Assembly (NCBI GenBank): GCA_900546715.1
Contig: UREA01000003.1
Coordinates: 1 to 64,000, forward strand
Reading direction: 5' to 3'
Origin: an uncultured Mycoplasmatota bacterium
Lineage (GTDB): Bacteria; Bacillota_I; Bacilli_A; RF39; UBA660
Length of the DNA: 64,000 nt
Below are positions 1 through 7,664 of the stretch, piece by piece. Position numbers and translations under genes: made by a program. The notes beneath the pieces are model-generated. The model made no database searches and was not told the DNA's origin. It saw nothing but the letters and a program-made list of their open reading frames with translations. Each line of letters starts with the position of its first letter. Position 1 is the first letter of the stretch.

Positions 1-20
1 TACCTTGTTTTAGCATGTAA

Positions 21-55
21 AAATCCACTGATTTTTGATACAATCAGTGGATTTT
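21..55. terminator. Hairpin terminator downstream of P1
   Basis: A 12-bp stem (AAATCCACTGAT paired with ATCAGTGGATTT) with a short AT loop. It is flanked by T-rich sequence on the + side and A-rich sequence on the other, so it could stop transcription in both directions. It lies about 70 bp beyond the stop codon of the minus-strand surface gene P1. Confidence 0.7.
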
Positions 56-126
56 ATTACTATCGGACGCACTTTTATACTTATTTTTTCTCGATTCTAC
101 CTAGTCTTAATCAAAACTGTCCAGTA

Positions 127-1590
127 TTAAGCCAAACGAATTGGGTCAGTTGAAGTCCCAGATCCAGAGATATATGTTACATTAGAGTTAAGGTAAAAAC
201 AAGGACGAATTGCAAAATATCCATTTACTATACCATCACCAACATTACCATAATTATGTACACGAAAAACATAATTAGAATTACCAGAATTACGAGAAAT
301 AGTCCACTCAGGTAACCCCATGTACATCCAATTATTATTAGTTATTGGAGAATTATCATAATTATTTAAATTCGTTGACCAATAACTATTACTTGTTGCA
401 TAACCATAATCACTTACATATATTAACCCGATTTTTCCACTCCATGTTGTCCCGCTACTTTCAGCATTATAAAATTCTTTTGAAGGTGCATTATATCTAG
501 AATGTCCTCCTACATACCATATATGATTGGCAATTTTATTTTGCCATATTAATGAAAAATAATTTAAGAAATTACTATTTAAATTTGTTGTAATCGAACT
601 ATCACTCCACATATTAATTCCATTCAAATTCCAATAGTAGGTATTTACACTACTATGATTCCCAGTATAATCAGTATAATCGATTGTATCATATGTGTTT
701 CCAGTATAAGCCCCATTAATACCTAATAAATCACTATTTGCATAATCCCATTTTATAAGTTTTACTTCCGAACCAAATACTCCTATTATTCTATACAGGT
801 TATCACTTGGACATGGCGATTCATCTGAACCAAAACAAACATAATTATTCGGATTTGCTCCACTATATCTATATGAATTATCTCCTGCACTATTTGCTAA
901 ACTCGAAGTGTGATAATATATTCCGTTATTTCCTTGTACTCCACCATACTGACTTATTACCCAATCTGCTAACAATATTGCATTTTCTGTTTCTACATTT
1001 AAACTCGATGTATCAGATGAATATCCTTCTGTATCAACAACATATACTTTGATAGTATATGTTTCTCCCGCACTTAAACCGCTAAACGTATATGTATTAC
1101 TTGTTGAACTTACTGGAGTTCCATCATTTATTACATAGTAATAATTACTTATTTCATTTGTTCCATTAGTAGCACTAACTGTAATAGTTATACTATTATT
1201 TGTTACTTCTCCTAAATTAATACTATTTATTGTTGGTTTATTATATATATCAAAATAAACATAACAGCCATCTGATTTATTACTATAAAGTATTACTTTA
1301 TTATTTTCACTATCATAATCTAGTTCTCCACCATTTTGACAAGAAGATAATTCTTTATTAAAAATATAACCTTCCCCTGGCCATGTATTACTTGTTGACT
1401 CTTGATATGTTCCATCTTCTTGTTCTAACATTAATGTTAAAAATGAGTTGTTAATTGATTTATTATCTTTTAATACCAATTCATTGTTAACACTATTTTT
1501 ATTAACAATGAAAATAGTACTAAATATTATTATTAATGTTAATAACACTCCACTTATCAACAATACTTTTTTCTTACTAGTAATCACCAT
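127..1590 (-). CDS. Surface protein P1: anchored, one fibronectin-III repeat, variable C-terminal domain
   Basis: A 487-residue exported, membrane-anchored protein. Residues ~8-28 form one hydrophobic segment (signal anchor) after a Lys-rich start. A conserved module follows (SFLTLMLEQ, then C..GGEL and CYVYFD). One fibronectin-III-like repeat lies at about 115-205. The C-terminal domain (~210-487) contains YYHTSSLANSAGD, NNYVCFGS and LYRIIGVFG, and ends with EWTISR, AIRPCFYL and SGSGTSTDPIR. The ending resembles lectin-like/FGE-fold 'VRPVxxL' domains of gut Firmicutes (recognised by eye). It is paralogous to P2 (19984) and P3 (46530), but has one FN3 repeat instead of two. The start follows a GTGAT ribosome site. 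A divergent XRE gene and an inverted repeat lie upstream. Function is unknown; adhesion or surface display is inferred. Confidence 0.85.
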   Translation of the reverse strand: MVITSKKKVLLISGVLLTLIIIFSTIFIVNKNSVNNELVLKDNKSINNSFLTLMLEQEDGTYQESTSNTWPGEGYIFNKELSSCQNGGELDYDSENNKVILYSNKSDGCYVYFDIYNKPTINSINLGEVTNNSITITVSATNGTNEISNYYYVINDGTPVSSTSNTYTFSGLSAGETYTIKVYVVDTEGYSSDTSSLNVETENAILLADWVISQYGGVQGNNGIYYHTSSLANSAGDNSYRYSGANPNNYVCFGSDESPCPSDNLYRIIGVFGSEVKLIKWDYANSDLLGINGAYTGNTYDTIDYTDYTGNHSSVNTYYWNLNGINMWSDSSITTNLNSNFLNYFSLIWQNKIANHIWYVGGHSRYNAPSKEFYNAESSGTTWSGKIGLIYVSDYGYATSNSYWSTNLNNYDNSPITNNNWMYMGLPEWTISRNSGNSNYVFRVHNYGNVGDGIVNGYFAIRPCFYLNSNVTYISGSGTSTDPIRLA

Positions 1591-1599
1591 ATCACATCC

Positions 1600-1619
1600 T
1601 ATGTTAGAATTATAACATA
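1600..1619. promoter_or_regulatory. Inverted repeat between P1 and the XRE gene (candidate operator)
   Basis: TATGTTA-6 nt-TAACATA is a 20-bp inverted repeat. It overlaps a good minus-strand -10 (TATAAT at about 1609-1614) for P1. The divergent XRE-family gene begins about 75 bp away, so autogenous and P1 repression is a reasonable inference. Confidence 0.5.
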
Positions 1620-1695
1620 ATTTTATATAAATTACTACTCTGAGTAAAAGTTTTAAATATCTTTTTGTGTAATAATGTTACTTGGAGTGGTAAAT

Positions 1696-1986
1696 ATGGA
1701 TTTTAAGTATATGCAAATACTAAGAGAAAAGAAAAATATGACTCAAGTTAAATTAAGTATGCTAGTTGGTATTTCTCAACAAAGTATTACCTTTTATGAA
1801 ACTAATACTAGAACACCATCTTTACCAGTTGCTTATAAAATAGCTAAAACCCTAAATACAAACATTGAAGGTTTGTTTAGTGAAAATGAAATAATGAACA
1901 AATATCATGAACTACCTCTAGAAGATAAAGAAACTATCAACAAGATGATTGAAGTATTATATAAGCAAAATCATGATAAAAAATAA
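1696..1986 (+). CDS. XRE-family helix-turn-helix regulator
   Basis: A cytoplasmic DNA-binding protein of 96 residues. An HTH_3 domain fills the N-terminal ~60 residues (ILREKKNMTQVKLSMLVGIS, then QQSITFYET and PSLPVAYKIAKTL). A short acidic tail follows, as in small repressors. I chose the ATG at 1696 because GGAG sits 8 nt before it; an in-frame ATG 21 nt earlier has no such site. It is divergent from surface gene P1, with a palindrome between them. P2 has the same gene arrangement. It is likely a local repressor of P1, inferred from position. Confidence 0.85.
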   Translation: MDFKYMQILREKKNMTQVKLSMLVGISQQSITFYETNTRTPSLPVAYKIAKTLNTNIEGLFSENEIMNKYHELPLEDKETINKMIEVLYKQNHDKK

Positions 1987-1995
1987 TAAAATATA

Positions 1996-2025
1996 TAGAC
2001 AAAACATACAAACATATTATATAAT
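1996..2025 (+). promoter_or_regulatory. Promoter for the small gene at 2044
   Basis: TAGACA, 18 nt, then TATAAT, followed by TAGGAGGG about 5 nt before the ATG. The gene therefore has its own promoter and is not only read through from the XRE gene. Confidence 0.55.
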
Positions 2026-2043
2026 GCAACTAGGAGGGTTACG

Positions 2044-2280
2044 ATGATTAAACAATTTATAGAAGAACCAACATATGAAGAAATTGACATTGAAAAAGAT
2101 TCGTTAGATTTTGGTCGAGTTGATAATTATGCTTTTGATTTAGACCGGGAAGAAACTTGTTATCGCGGCAAAAACCCCGATAAAACAAAAAGAAATCAAA
2201 AAGCTAAGCAAGTATTATATACTAAAGATTATTCTACATTTAAACAAAATAAGCCAATGACAAGAAAAAGACTTCGTTAA
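2044..2280 (+). CDS. Small hypothetical protein, 78 aa
   Basis: I do not recognise this protein. It is soluble, with an acidic N-terminal half (EEPTYEEIDIEKDSLDF) and a basic C-terminal half ending in TRKRLR. There is no membrane segment and only one cysteine. A strong ribosome site (TAGGAGGG), its own promoter and a terminator directly after the stop codon support a real, well-expressed gene. It follows the XRE gene on the same strand but has a separate promoter. The opposed charges could suit a nucleic-acid or ribosome partner, but that is only a guess. Confidence 0.65.
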   Translation: MIKQFIEEPTYEEIDIEKDSLDFGRVDNYAFDLDREETCYRGKNPDKTKRNQKAKQVLYTKDYSTFKQNKPMTRKRLR

Positions 2281-2296
2281 AAAGTCTTTTTTTATT
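2267..2296. terminator. Terminator between the small gene and gpmI
   Basis: AAGACTT, a 7-nt loop, AAGTCTT, then a T8 run on the + strand. It overlaps the stop of the 78-aa gene and touches the end of the convergent gpmI, so it may serve both. Confidence 0.75.
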
Positions 2297-3791
2297 CTTC
2301 TAGTAATAATGATTCTGTTCCTTCCATATCTTTAGGAACTGCTATATCCATATAATCAAGTATTGTTGGAGCCACATTTACCAAACTGCCATGATCTTTT
2401 AATTTTATTTTTTCATCTACAATTATAAATGGCACTAAACTTGTAGTATGAGTTGTACAAATACTACCATCTTCATTAATCATCGTATCAGCATTACCAT
2501 GATCAGCAAGTAATATGACTTTATAAAAGTTTTCTTCAGCTTTTTCAATCAACTTACCTAAACACAAATCAACTGCACTACAAGCTTTTATTGTAGCATC
2601 CATATTACCAGTATGTCCTACCATATCAGGATTAGCATAATTTACTAAAATAAAATCGTAATCATTATTCATAGCACTTACAACCTTTTTAGTAACTTCA
2701 ACACAACTCATTTCAGGTTTTAAATCATAAGTAGCAACATCAGGTGAAGGAATATGAAATTTATCACATCCCGCAATTTTACCATCATAACCGCCATCAA
2801 AAAAGTATGTTACATGAGGATATTTTTCGCTTTCGGCAATTCTTGCTTGAGTAAATCCCAGTTCACTCAAATAAATTCCTAATGGGGATTTTACTTCAAC
2901 TGGTTCTATCAAATTATAAGTTTTAATCTTTTTATCAACTGGCAAGAAACTAAATACAAGTAGATCACTCATATCTAGAACACTAAACTTATCAAAAGTA
3001 CTATAATTTACAAATGCATTTAATATTTGTTTAGCTCTATCTGCTCGATAATTCATCCAAATTAAAACATCACCATTTTTAATTACATTATTGCTAGCAA
3101 TTATTGGTTTAATAAATTCATCAGTTATACCACTTGCATAACTACTATTAATACTTTTCTCAATATTTATTGAACTAATACCTTTACCTCTAGTTACTAA
3201 ATCATAATAAAGCTTAGTTCTATCAAAGTTTTCATCTCTATCCATGGCATAAAAACGTCCTGCAATACTTACTATATCTCCTACACCATACTCACTAATT
3301 AAATCACTAATCATTTTAATAAAAGTATAAGAAACATCAACTTTAGTATCCCTACCATCAGTAATAAGATGAAAATGTATTTTTTTAAAACCATTTTCTA
3401 CAAGTAATTTATACATACTAATAAAATCATCTACACCAGCATGAATATTTCCATCACTACAAAGCCCCATTATATGAACATTTTTTTCTTTTTGTTCCAT
3501 AAGTTTAGCAACATTTTTATTTTCATAATCTACATTTTCAAAAAATTCATTAACTAATATTTCTGATTGTTTTAAGACTCTACCAGCCCCAATAGTCATG
3601 TGACCTACTTCACTATTACCGGCTTGGCCTTTATTTAATCCTACAGCTTCTTCAGATGCATCAAGTAGGGCATGAGGATAACTTTTCCAAAGATGATTAA
3701 AGTTATTCATTTCTGCTTGTTTTACGGCATTGCCTAATTCTTCATCACGAATACCAAAACCATCAAATATAATTGTTAATATTTTTTTCAT
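2292..3791 (-). CDS. gpmI: 2,3-bisphosphoglycerate-independent phosphoglycerate mutase
   Basis: A cytoplasmic Mn-dependent enzyme that interconverts 3- and 2-phosphoglycerate in glycolysis. At 499 residues it has near-normal family length. The N-terminal metal motif is IIFDGFGIRD (Asp10). The catalytic serine lies in GNSEVGHMTIGAGR (Ser60). Downstream are ITDGRDT, AGRFYAMDRD, NYANPDMVGHTG and LADHGNAD, all typical alkaline-phosphatase-superfamily metal ligands. A good AAGGTGG site precedes the ATG. It is a single gene, between a terminator and spo0A, not next to pgk/tpi/eno as in many Firmicutes. No regulatory site was seen. Confidence 0.97.
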   Translation of the reverse strand: MKKILTIIFDGFGIRDEELGNAVKQAEMNNFNHLWKSYPHALLDASEEAVGLNKGQAGNSEVGHMTIGAGRVLKQSEILVNEFFENVDYENKNVAKLMEQKEKNVHIMGLCSDGNIHAGVDDFISMYKLLVENGFKKIHFHLITDGRDTKVDVSYTFIKMISDLISEYGVGDIVSIAGRFYAMDRDENFDRTKLYYDLVTRGKGISSINIEKSINSSYASGITDEFIKPIIASNNVIKNGDVLIWMNYRADRAKQILNAFVNYSTFDKFSVLDMSDLLVFSFLPVDKKIKTYNLIEPVEVKSPLGIYLSELGFTQARIAESEKYPHVTYFFDGGYDGKIAGCDKFHIPSPDVATYDLKPEMSCVEVTKKVVSAMNNDYDFILVNYANPDMVGHTGNMDATIKACSAVDLCLGKLIEKAEENFYKVILLADHGNADTMINEDGSICTTHTTSLVPFIIVDEKIKLKDHGSLVNVAPTILDYMDIAVPKDMEGTESLLLEE

Positions 3792-3879
3792 ATTCCACCT
3801 TCGCTACACCTATAATACCACAATTATAGCAAAAATACAATTTGAAAACAAAATTAAAAATAACATATATTACTATATG

Positions 3880-4644
3880 CTATCCAATTAATTCTTTACT
3901 GTAAAGTTTAAATTTATCAGCAATTGTTGTTAAAAATTCAGCGTTAGTTGGTTTACTACGATCAAAATCAATACTATTACCAAATAAATCTTCCATTAAT
4001 TTAATATCCCCACGCATCCAACTTATTTCAATTGCATGTCTAATTGCTCTTTCTACTCTTGTAGTTGTAGTATCATATTTCTTAGCAATTATTGGATATA
4101 CATCCTTAGTTACTAAATTAACCAAAGATGAACTTTCATAAAGAAGCATTACACCATCTCTAATATAACGATAACCTCTAACATGAGAAGGAATACCTAA
4201 ATCATGTAATAATGAACTAACTTCAACTTCAACATTAATTGTTTCTTTAAATTTAAACTTATTAACTTGTTCGAAAAGTTCTAACATTCTACTTTCTAAA
4301 ATACTTAAATCAATTGGCTTAAGCATATAATAGTCCGCATTTAATGTTTGTATTTTTCTTATTGAATAATCGTCCTTATAACTTGATAAAACTATTATCT
4401 TCTTACTTATATTACTATTCTTTAAATCTTCAAGTATTTTAATACCATCAACTTGAGATAATAAAATGTCTAATAATATTAAATCGTATTCTTTAGTATT
4501 ATTTAATAAATAATCTAATCCATCCTTTCCATTATTAAATACTCCAACAACTTCTACTTTGTCACTGCCCTTGAAATATTTCTTTACACTGCCTAAAACT
4601 GCTTCGTTGTCATCAATTGCAACAACTCTTATTAATTTGTCCAT
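3880..4644 (-). CDS. spo0A: Spo0A-type response regulator
   Basis: A two-domain transcription factor, the master regulator of sporulation/stationary phase in Firmicutes. The receiver domain (1-~120) has the acidic pair D11/D12, phospho-acceptor D59 in LILLDILLSQVDG, and a conserved Lys in IIVLSSYK. The C-terminal Spo0A DNA-binding domain (~140-254) has GIPSHVRGYRYIRDG, VTKDVYPIIAKKY, the recognition helix TRVERAIRHAIEISW, and KPTNAEF. At 254 residues it is close to the 267 of B. subtilis. Several Spo0A boxes lie immediately upstream, implying autoregulation. No kinase or phosphotransferase gene is in the window. A SpoIIM-like gene at 24354 is the only other sporulation-type gene seen, so a full programme is not proven. 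Confidence 0.95.
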   Translation of the reverse strand: MDKLIRVVAIDDNEAVLGSVKKYFKGSDKVEVVGVFNNGKDGLDYLLNNTKEYDLILLDILLSQVDGIKILEDLKNSNISKKIIVLSSYKDDYSIRKIQTLNADYYMLKPIDLSILESRMLELFEQVNKFKFKETINVEVEVSSLLHDLGIPSHVRGYRYIRDGVMLLYESSSLVNLVTKDVYPIIAKKYDTTTTRVERAIRHAIEISWMRGDIKLMEDLFGNSIDFDRSKPTNAEFLTTIADKFKLYSKELIG

Positions 4645-4688
4645 GTGTTGTCCTCTTTCCTTTTAATTATTTTCCTGCACCTAAGTTC

Positions 4689-4776
4689 ATTATATAGTAT
4701 AATTACTTAAAAAGCTACAAAAACTTTTGTCGAGTTTTGTCAATTGACGTCAACACTTGTCGAATTTTGTCGAAAA
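4689..4776 (-). promoter_or_regulatory. spo0A promoter region with clustered Spo0A boxes
   Basis: Reading toward spo0A, a -10 (TATAAT, 4689-4694) is preceded by four matches to the 0A box TTGTCGAA core. These are at 4725-4734 (TTTTGTCGAG), 4735-4743 (TTTTGTCAA), 4756-4764 (CTTGTCGAA) and 4765-4776 (TTTTGTCGAAAA). The last is a perfect core. A palindrome TTGACGTCAA (4744-4753) lies among them. Spo0A binding and autoregulation follow from family knowledge. Confidence 0.7.
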
Positions 4777-4878
4777 TCTCTAATTTTCACCATTTTTTCA
4801 TCAAATCAACTCTCAAAATTTGTATTTTTTTTGTGAACACAAAATTCTCTTAAGAAGAAAATGCTCCAAGTGGATTAA

Positions 4879-4955
4879 TATAATCTTTTAGTCATAATAT
4901 ATTACCAATACAAATGTTGCTGCAATGCGGCAACATTTAAATTAGACTGATTATA
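4879..4955. other. Long imperfect hairpin in the spo0A-DUF1016 intergenic region
   Basis: An inner stem AAATGTTGC/GCAACATTT (4912-4938) is enclosed by an outer stem TATAATC....AGTC (4879-4893) pairing with GACTGATTATA (4945-4955). Its function is not recognised. It could be a structured RNA, a terminator relic or a MITE-like remnant. No promoter or protein was assigned to it. Confidence 0.35.
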
Positions 4956-4997
4956 TAATATATTTAGCATATTTAAGGTAAAAAAACAGAACAAATT

Positions 4998-5048
4998 CAC
5001 GAAATCAAAGATTTTAAACGTGTTATTTTACACGAAATCAAAGATTTT
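4998..5048. repeat. Two 18-bp direct repeats with a 33-nt period
   Basis: CACGAAATCAAAGATTTT occurs at 4998-5015 and again at 5031-5048. Each copy contains the dyad AAATCaaaGATTT and is followed by CGTG, so each can form a small hairpin. With two copies only and no cas genes, it is not a CRISPR array. The rest of 4645-5272 holds no gene that I can support. Confidence 0.6.
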
Positions 5049-5215
5049 GGTTGACCGTGTGATAATTTTTAATAAGTTTTCTAATTTTAAATATATCATC
5101 TCCAAAATTATAGACTCACCAAACATCACATATATTAAATTAATAACACTAAACATAATACATGTTAGAACTTATATTACTTAAAAATTTAAAAAATTGC
5201 ACTTCCAGTCGTTAA

Positions 5216-5225
5216 TTCGACAAAA
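5216..5225 (-). promoter_or_regulatory. Candidate Spo0A box upstream of the DUF1016 cluster
   Basis: TTCGACAAAA on the + strand is TTTTGTCGAA on the minus strand, a perfect 0A core. It lies about 50 bp before the start of the DUF1016 remnant. Confidence 0.4.
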
Positions 5226-5272
5226 TTTGCGCTCTCTTTATGTTAGAATATGTCCTCATATGGAGGAAACAC

Positions 5273-5703
5273 ATGAATTATTTTAAAAATATAGAAGAAT
5301 TATTTAGGTAAGCTTATAGTTGAAGCTCAAGGTGGTGAGAAAAGAGCAAAGTATGGAAATAACTTAATAAATGAATGGGGAAAAAAATTAAGTCTAAAAT
5401 ATGGCAAAGGATATGATACCAGAAACTTAAGAAAATTTCGTGCATTTTATATTAATTTTCCAATATGCATTAATCTAGTTATACTAAATAATCTATCTGT
5501 AAGAGAATTACAAAAAGAAATAAAAAATAAAACATACAGATATAGGACAACTAAATTTTTATTTTAATTATGTAGAAAATAATATAAAAGATATTAATCA
5601 TAACAAAACAATAGGATTATTAATAATTAAAGAAAATGATAAATATGTTATTAAATATACTACAAGTAATGATATTTTAGTTACTACTTATGCTTTGAAT
5701 TAA
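5273..5703 (+). pseudogene. Remnant of a DUF1016 (YhcG-type) nuclease gene
   Basis: This stretch closely matches pieces of the intact gene at 6618 but lacks three internal parts. After MNYFKNIEELF it jumps to KLIVEAQGGEKRAKYGN. After the FPI segment it jumps to INLVILNNLSVREL. After IKNK it jumps to TDIGQLNFY. Frames change at the joins and stop codons appear early (TAG within the first 40 nt). The first and last codons and a TGGAGG site are retained. It is a dead third copy of the neighbouring paralogues, consistent with tandem duplication followed by deletion. Confidence 0.85.
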
Positions 5704-5716
5704 ATGGAGGAATATC

Positions 5717-6607
5717 ATGAATTATTATAACGAAATAAAAAATGAATTAATAAATAATGAAATAACTAAAAAAGTAAAAGATTATAGCAAAAACAAAAGT
5801 GATATTACTACTTATTATAATGTTGGAAAATTACTTAGTGAAGCTGGCAAACATTATGGTGAGGGTATTATTAAAGAATATTCTAAAAGATTAACCAATG
5901 AACTTAACACTAAATATAGTATAAGAGTTTTATATAAGATGTTAAAATTTTATAATTTTATGGTTGTAGAAAAATTGCCGACACTGTCGGCAAAATTGAC
6001 TTGGAGCCATTATGATGAATTATTAAAACTTAATAGTATTGATGAAATCAACTATTACATAATAATTACAGAACAACAAAATTTATCAGTCAGAGAACTT
6101 CGTGCACGAATTAAAAATAAAGAGTATGAAAGATTAGATGATAAAACCAAACAAAAGTTAATTACCAAAAAAGAAACTACTTTAGTTGATTTTATTAAAA
6201 ATCCAATTGCTATAAAAAATAATAACAATAAAGAAATAATATCTGAAAAAGTATTACAAAAAGTTATTCTTGAAGATATTCCTAGTTTTTTAAAAGAACT
6301 AGGTAATGGATTTTGTTTTATTGGAAATGAATATAAAATAAAAATAGGTAATAGATATAATTATATAGATTTACTCTTATATAATATTGAATTTAACTGT
6401 TATGTGGTAGTAGAACTAAAAGTAACTGAACTTAAAAAAGAATATATTGGACAAATTGAAGTATATATGAACTATATAGATAAACATTTAAGAAAACCTA
6501 CTCAAGATAAAACAATAGGCATTATTATATGTAAGAAAGATAATGAATTTATTATGGAGTATTGTAGTGATTCTAGGATACTTGCTAGAGAATATCAAGA
6601 AGTATAA
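5717..6607 (+). CDS. DUF1016 / PDDEXK nuclease-family protein (first copy)
   Basis: A putative Mg-dependent nuclease of the YhcG/DUF1016 family, often found in accessory and defence regions. Its substrate is unknown. At 296 residues it has an N-terminal DUF1016_N helical domain (YYNVGKLLSEAGKHYGEG, then LTWSHYDELL). The C-terminal PDDEXK domain has Asp in YNYIDLLLYN and the E-x-K pair in VVVELKVTEL, followed by IGQIEVYMNY. A TGGAGG site precedes the ATG. It is followed 10 nt later by a paralogue and preceded by the remnant of a third. Membership is clear from motifs; biological role is inferred only. Confidence 0.88.
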   Translation: MNYYNEIKNELINNEITKKVKDYSKNKSDITTYYNVGKLLSEAGKHYGEGIIKEYSKRLTNELNTKYSIRVLYKMLKFYNFMVVEKLPTLSAKLTWSHYDELLKLNSIDEINYYIIITEQQNLSVRELRARIKNKEYERLDDKTKQKLITKKETTLVDFIKNPIAIKNNNNKEIISEKVLQKVILEDIPSFLKELGNGFCFIGNEYKIKIGNRYNYIDLLLYNIEFNCYVVVELKVTELKKEYIGQIEVYMNYIDKHLRKPTQDKTIGIIICKKDNEFIMEYCSDSRILAREYQEV

Positions 6608-6617
6608 GGAGGATTAT

Positions 6618-7538
6618 ATGAATTATTTTAAAAATATTGAAGAATTAATTGTTGAAAATGAAGCTAGAAAGAAGGCAACTGTTCTAAAAGATAACACTAG
6701 TACACTACAAACTTATTGGACTATAGGCAAACTCATAGTTGAAGCCCAAGGTGGAGAAAAAAGAGCTAAGTATGGTAATAGTTTAATAAAAGAATGGGGT
6801 AAAAAGTTAAGTGAGAAATATGGGAAAGGGTATGATAGTTCATATCTTGCTAAAATGAAGCTGTTTTATTTAGATTTTCCAATTTTGGAATCACTGATTC
6901 CAAAATTGAGTTGGACTCACTATATTCAAATATTAACTATAAAAAATGAGAACGAAAGAAATTATTATATTAATTTAGCTATACTAAATAATCTATCTGT
7001 AAGAGAATTACAAAAAGAAATAAAAAATAAAGCGTTTGATAGATTATCTTATGCCAATAAAGAACATATTGAAATTATTAATGATACTAATAATACTTCA
7101 TTATCAATTAAAGATATGATAAAAGATCCAATAATTTTAAAAACAGATAAAAATATGGATAAGATTGATGAACAAGCAATTCATAAGTACATCATATCTT
7201 TACTTGAAGATAAATTTCTAGAATTAGGTACAGGCTTTGCGCTTATAGGTCATGAATATAAAATACATATAGATAATAAGACTTATAAAATAGATTTGTT
7301 ATTCTTTAATGTTAAACTTAATGCATATGTAGTTGTAGAAGTTAAAACTAGAAAAATAAAGCATACAGATATAGGACAACTAAATTTTTATGTGAAGTTT
7401 GTAGAAAATAATATAAAAGATATTAATCACAATAAAACAATAGGGTTATTAATAGTTAAAGAAAAAGATAAATACATTGTTAAATATACTACAAGTGATG
7501 TTATTTTAGTCACTACTTATGCCTTAAATAATAAATAG
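6618..7538 (+). CDS. DUF1016 / PDDEXK nuclease-family protein (second copy)
   Basis: A paralogue of the gene just upstream, 306 residues. The N-terminal domain has TYWTIGKLIVEAQGG and LSWTHYIQIL. The nuclease core has YKIDLLFFN and VVVEVKTRKI, then IGQLNFYVKF. The start at 6618 is chosen because AAGGAGG lies 5-8 nt before it and the sequence matches the remnant's N-terminus; an in-frame ATG inside the previous gene adds 25 unrelated residues. It is co-transcribed with the first copy and ends at the terminator at 7609. The two intact copies are only moderately alike, whereas the remnant is near-identical to this one. Confidence 0.88.
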   Translation: MNYFKNIEELIVENEARKKATVLKDNTSTLQTYWTIGKLIVEAQGGEKRAKYGNSLIKEWGKKLSEKYGKGYDSSYLAKMKLFYLDFPILESLIPKLSWTHYIQILTIKNENERNYYINLAILNNLSVRELQKEIKNKAFDRLSYANKEHIEIINDTNNTSLSIKDMIKDPIILKTDKNMDKIDEQAIHKYIISLLEDKFLELGTGFALIGHEYKIHIDNKTYKIDLLFFNVKLNAYVVVEVKTRKIKHTDIGQLNFYVKFVENNIKDINHNKTIGLLIVKEKDKYIVKYTTSDVILVTTYALNNK

Positions 7539-7608
7539 TCTAAAACCCAAACACCAATAAATATCAATCATAAAATATAATAACATTATATATAATGTGT
7601 CATAAATT

Positions 7609-7635
7609 AGAAGAAACCGGTTTCTTCTTTTTTTA
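7609..7635 (+). terminator. Terminator after the DUF1016 genes
   Basis: GAAGAAACC/GGTTTCTTC forms a perfect 9-bp inverted repeat followed by T7, 70 bp beyond the stop. The stretch 7539-7608 holds no gene. Confidence 0.8.
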
Positions 7636-7640
7636 AATTG

Positions 7641-7660
7641 TGATAAAATATTAATGTGAT
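7641..7660 (+). promoter_or_regulatory. holA promoter with very short leader
   Basis: An extended -10 (TGA-TAAAAT, 7641-7649) is followed 6 nt later by GTGAT (7656-7660), then ATG at 7665. Transcription would start around 7656, so the leader is about 9 nt and consists mainly of the ribosome site. Confidence 0.5.
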
Positions 7661-7664
7661 TGTT

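Noticed and set aside
807..1052. Plus-strand reading frames opposite P1, P2 and P3 rich in His, Leu and Tyr
   Set aside because: They are mirror images of Asn/Ser/Thr-rich coding sequence, without ribosome sites or family features.
4998..5048. CRISPR array
   Set aside because: Only two repeats of 18 bp with a 15-nt gap and no cas genes. The 33-nt repeats at 50935 also lack variable spacers.
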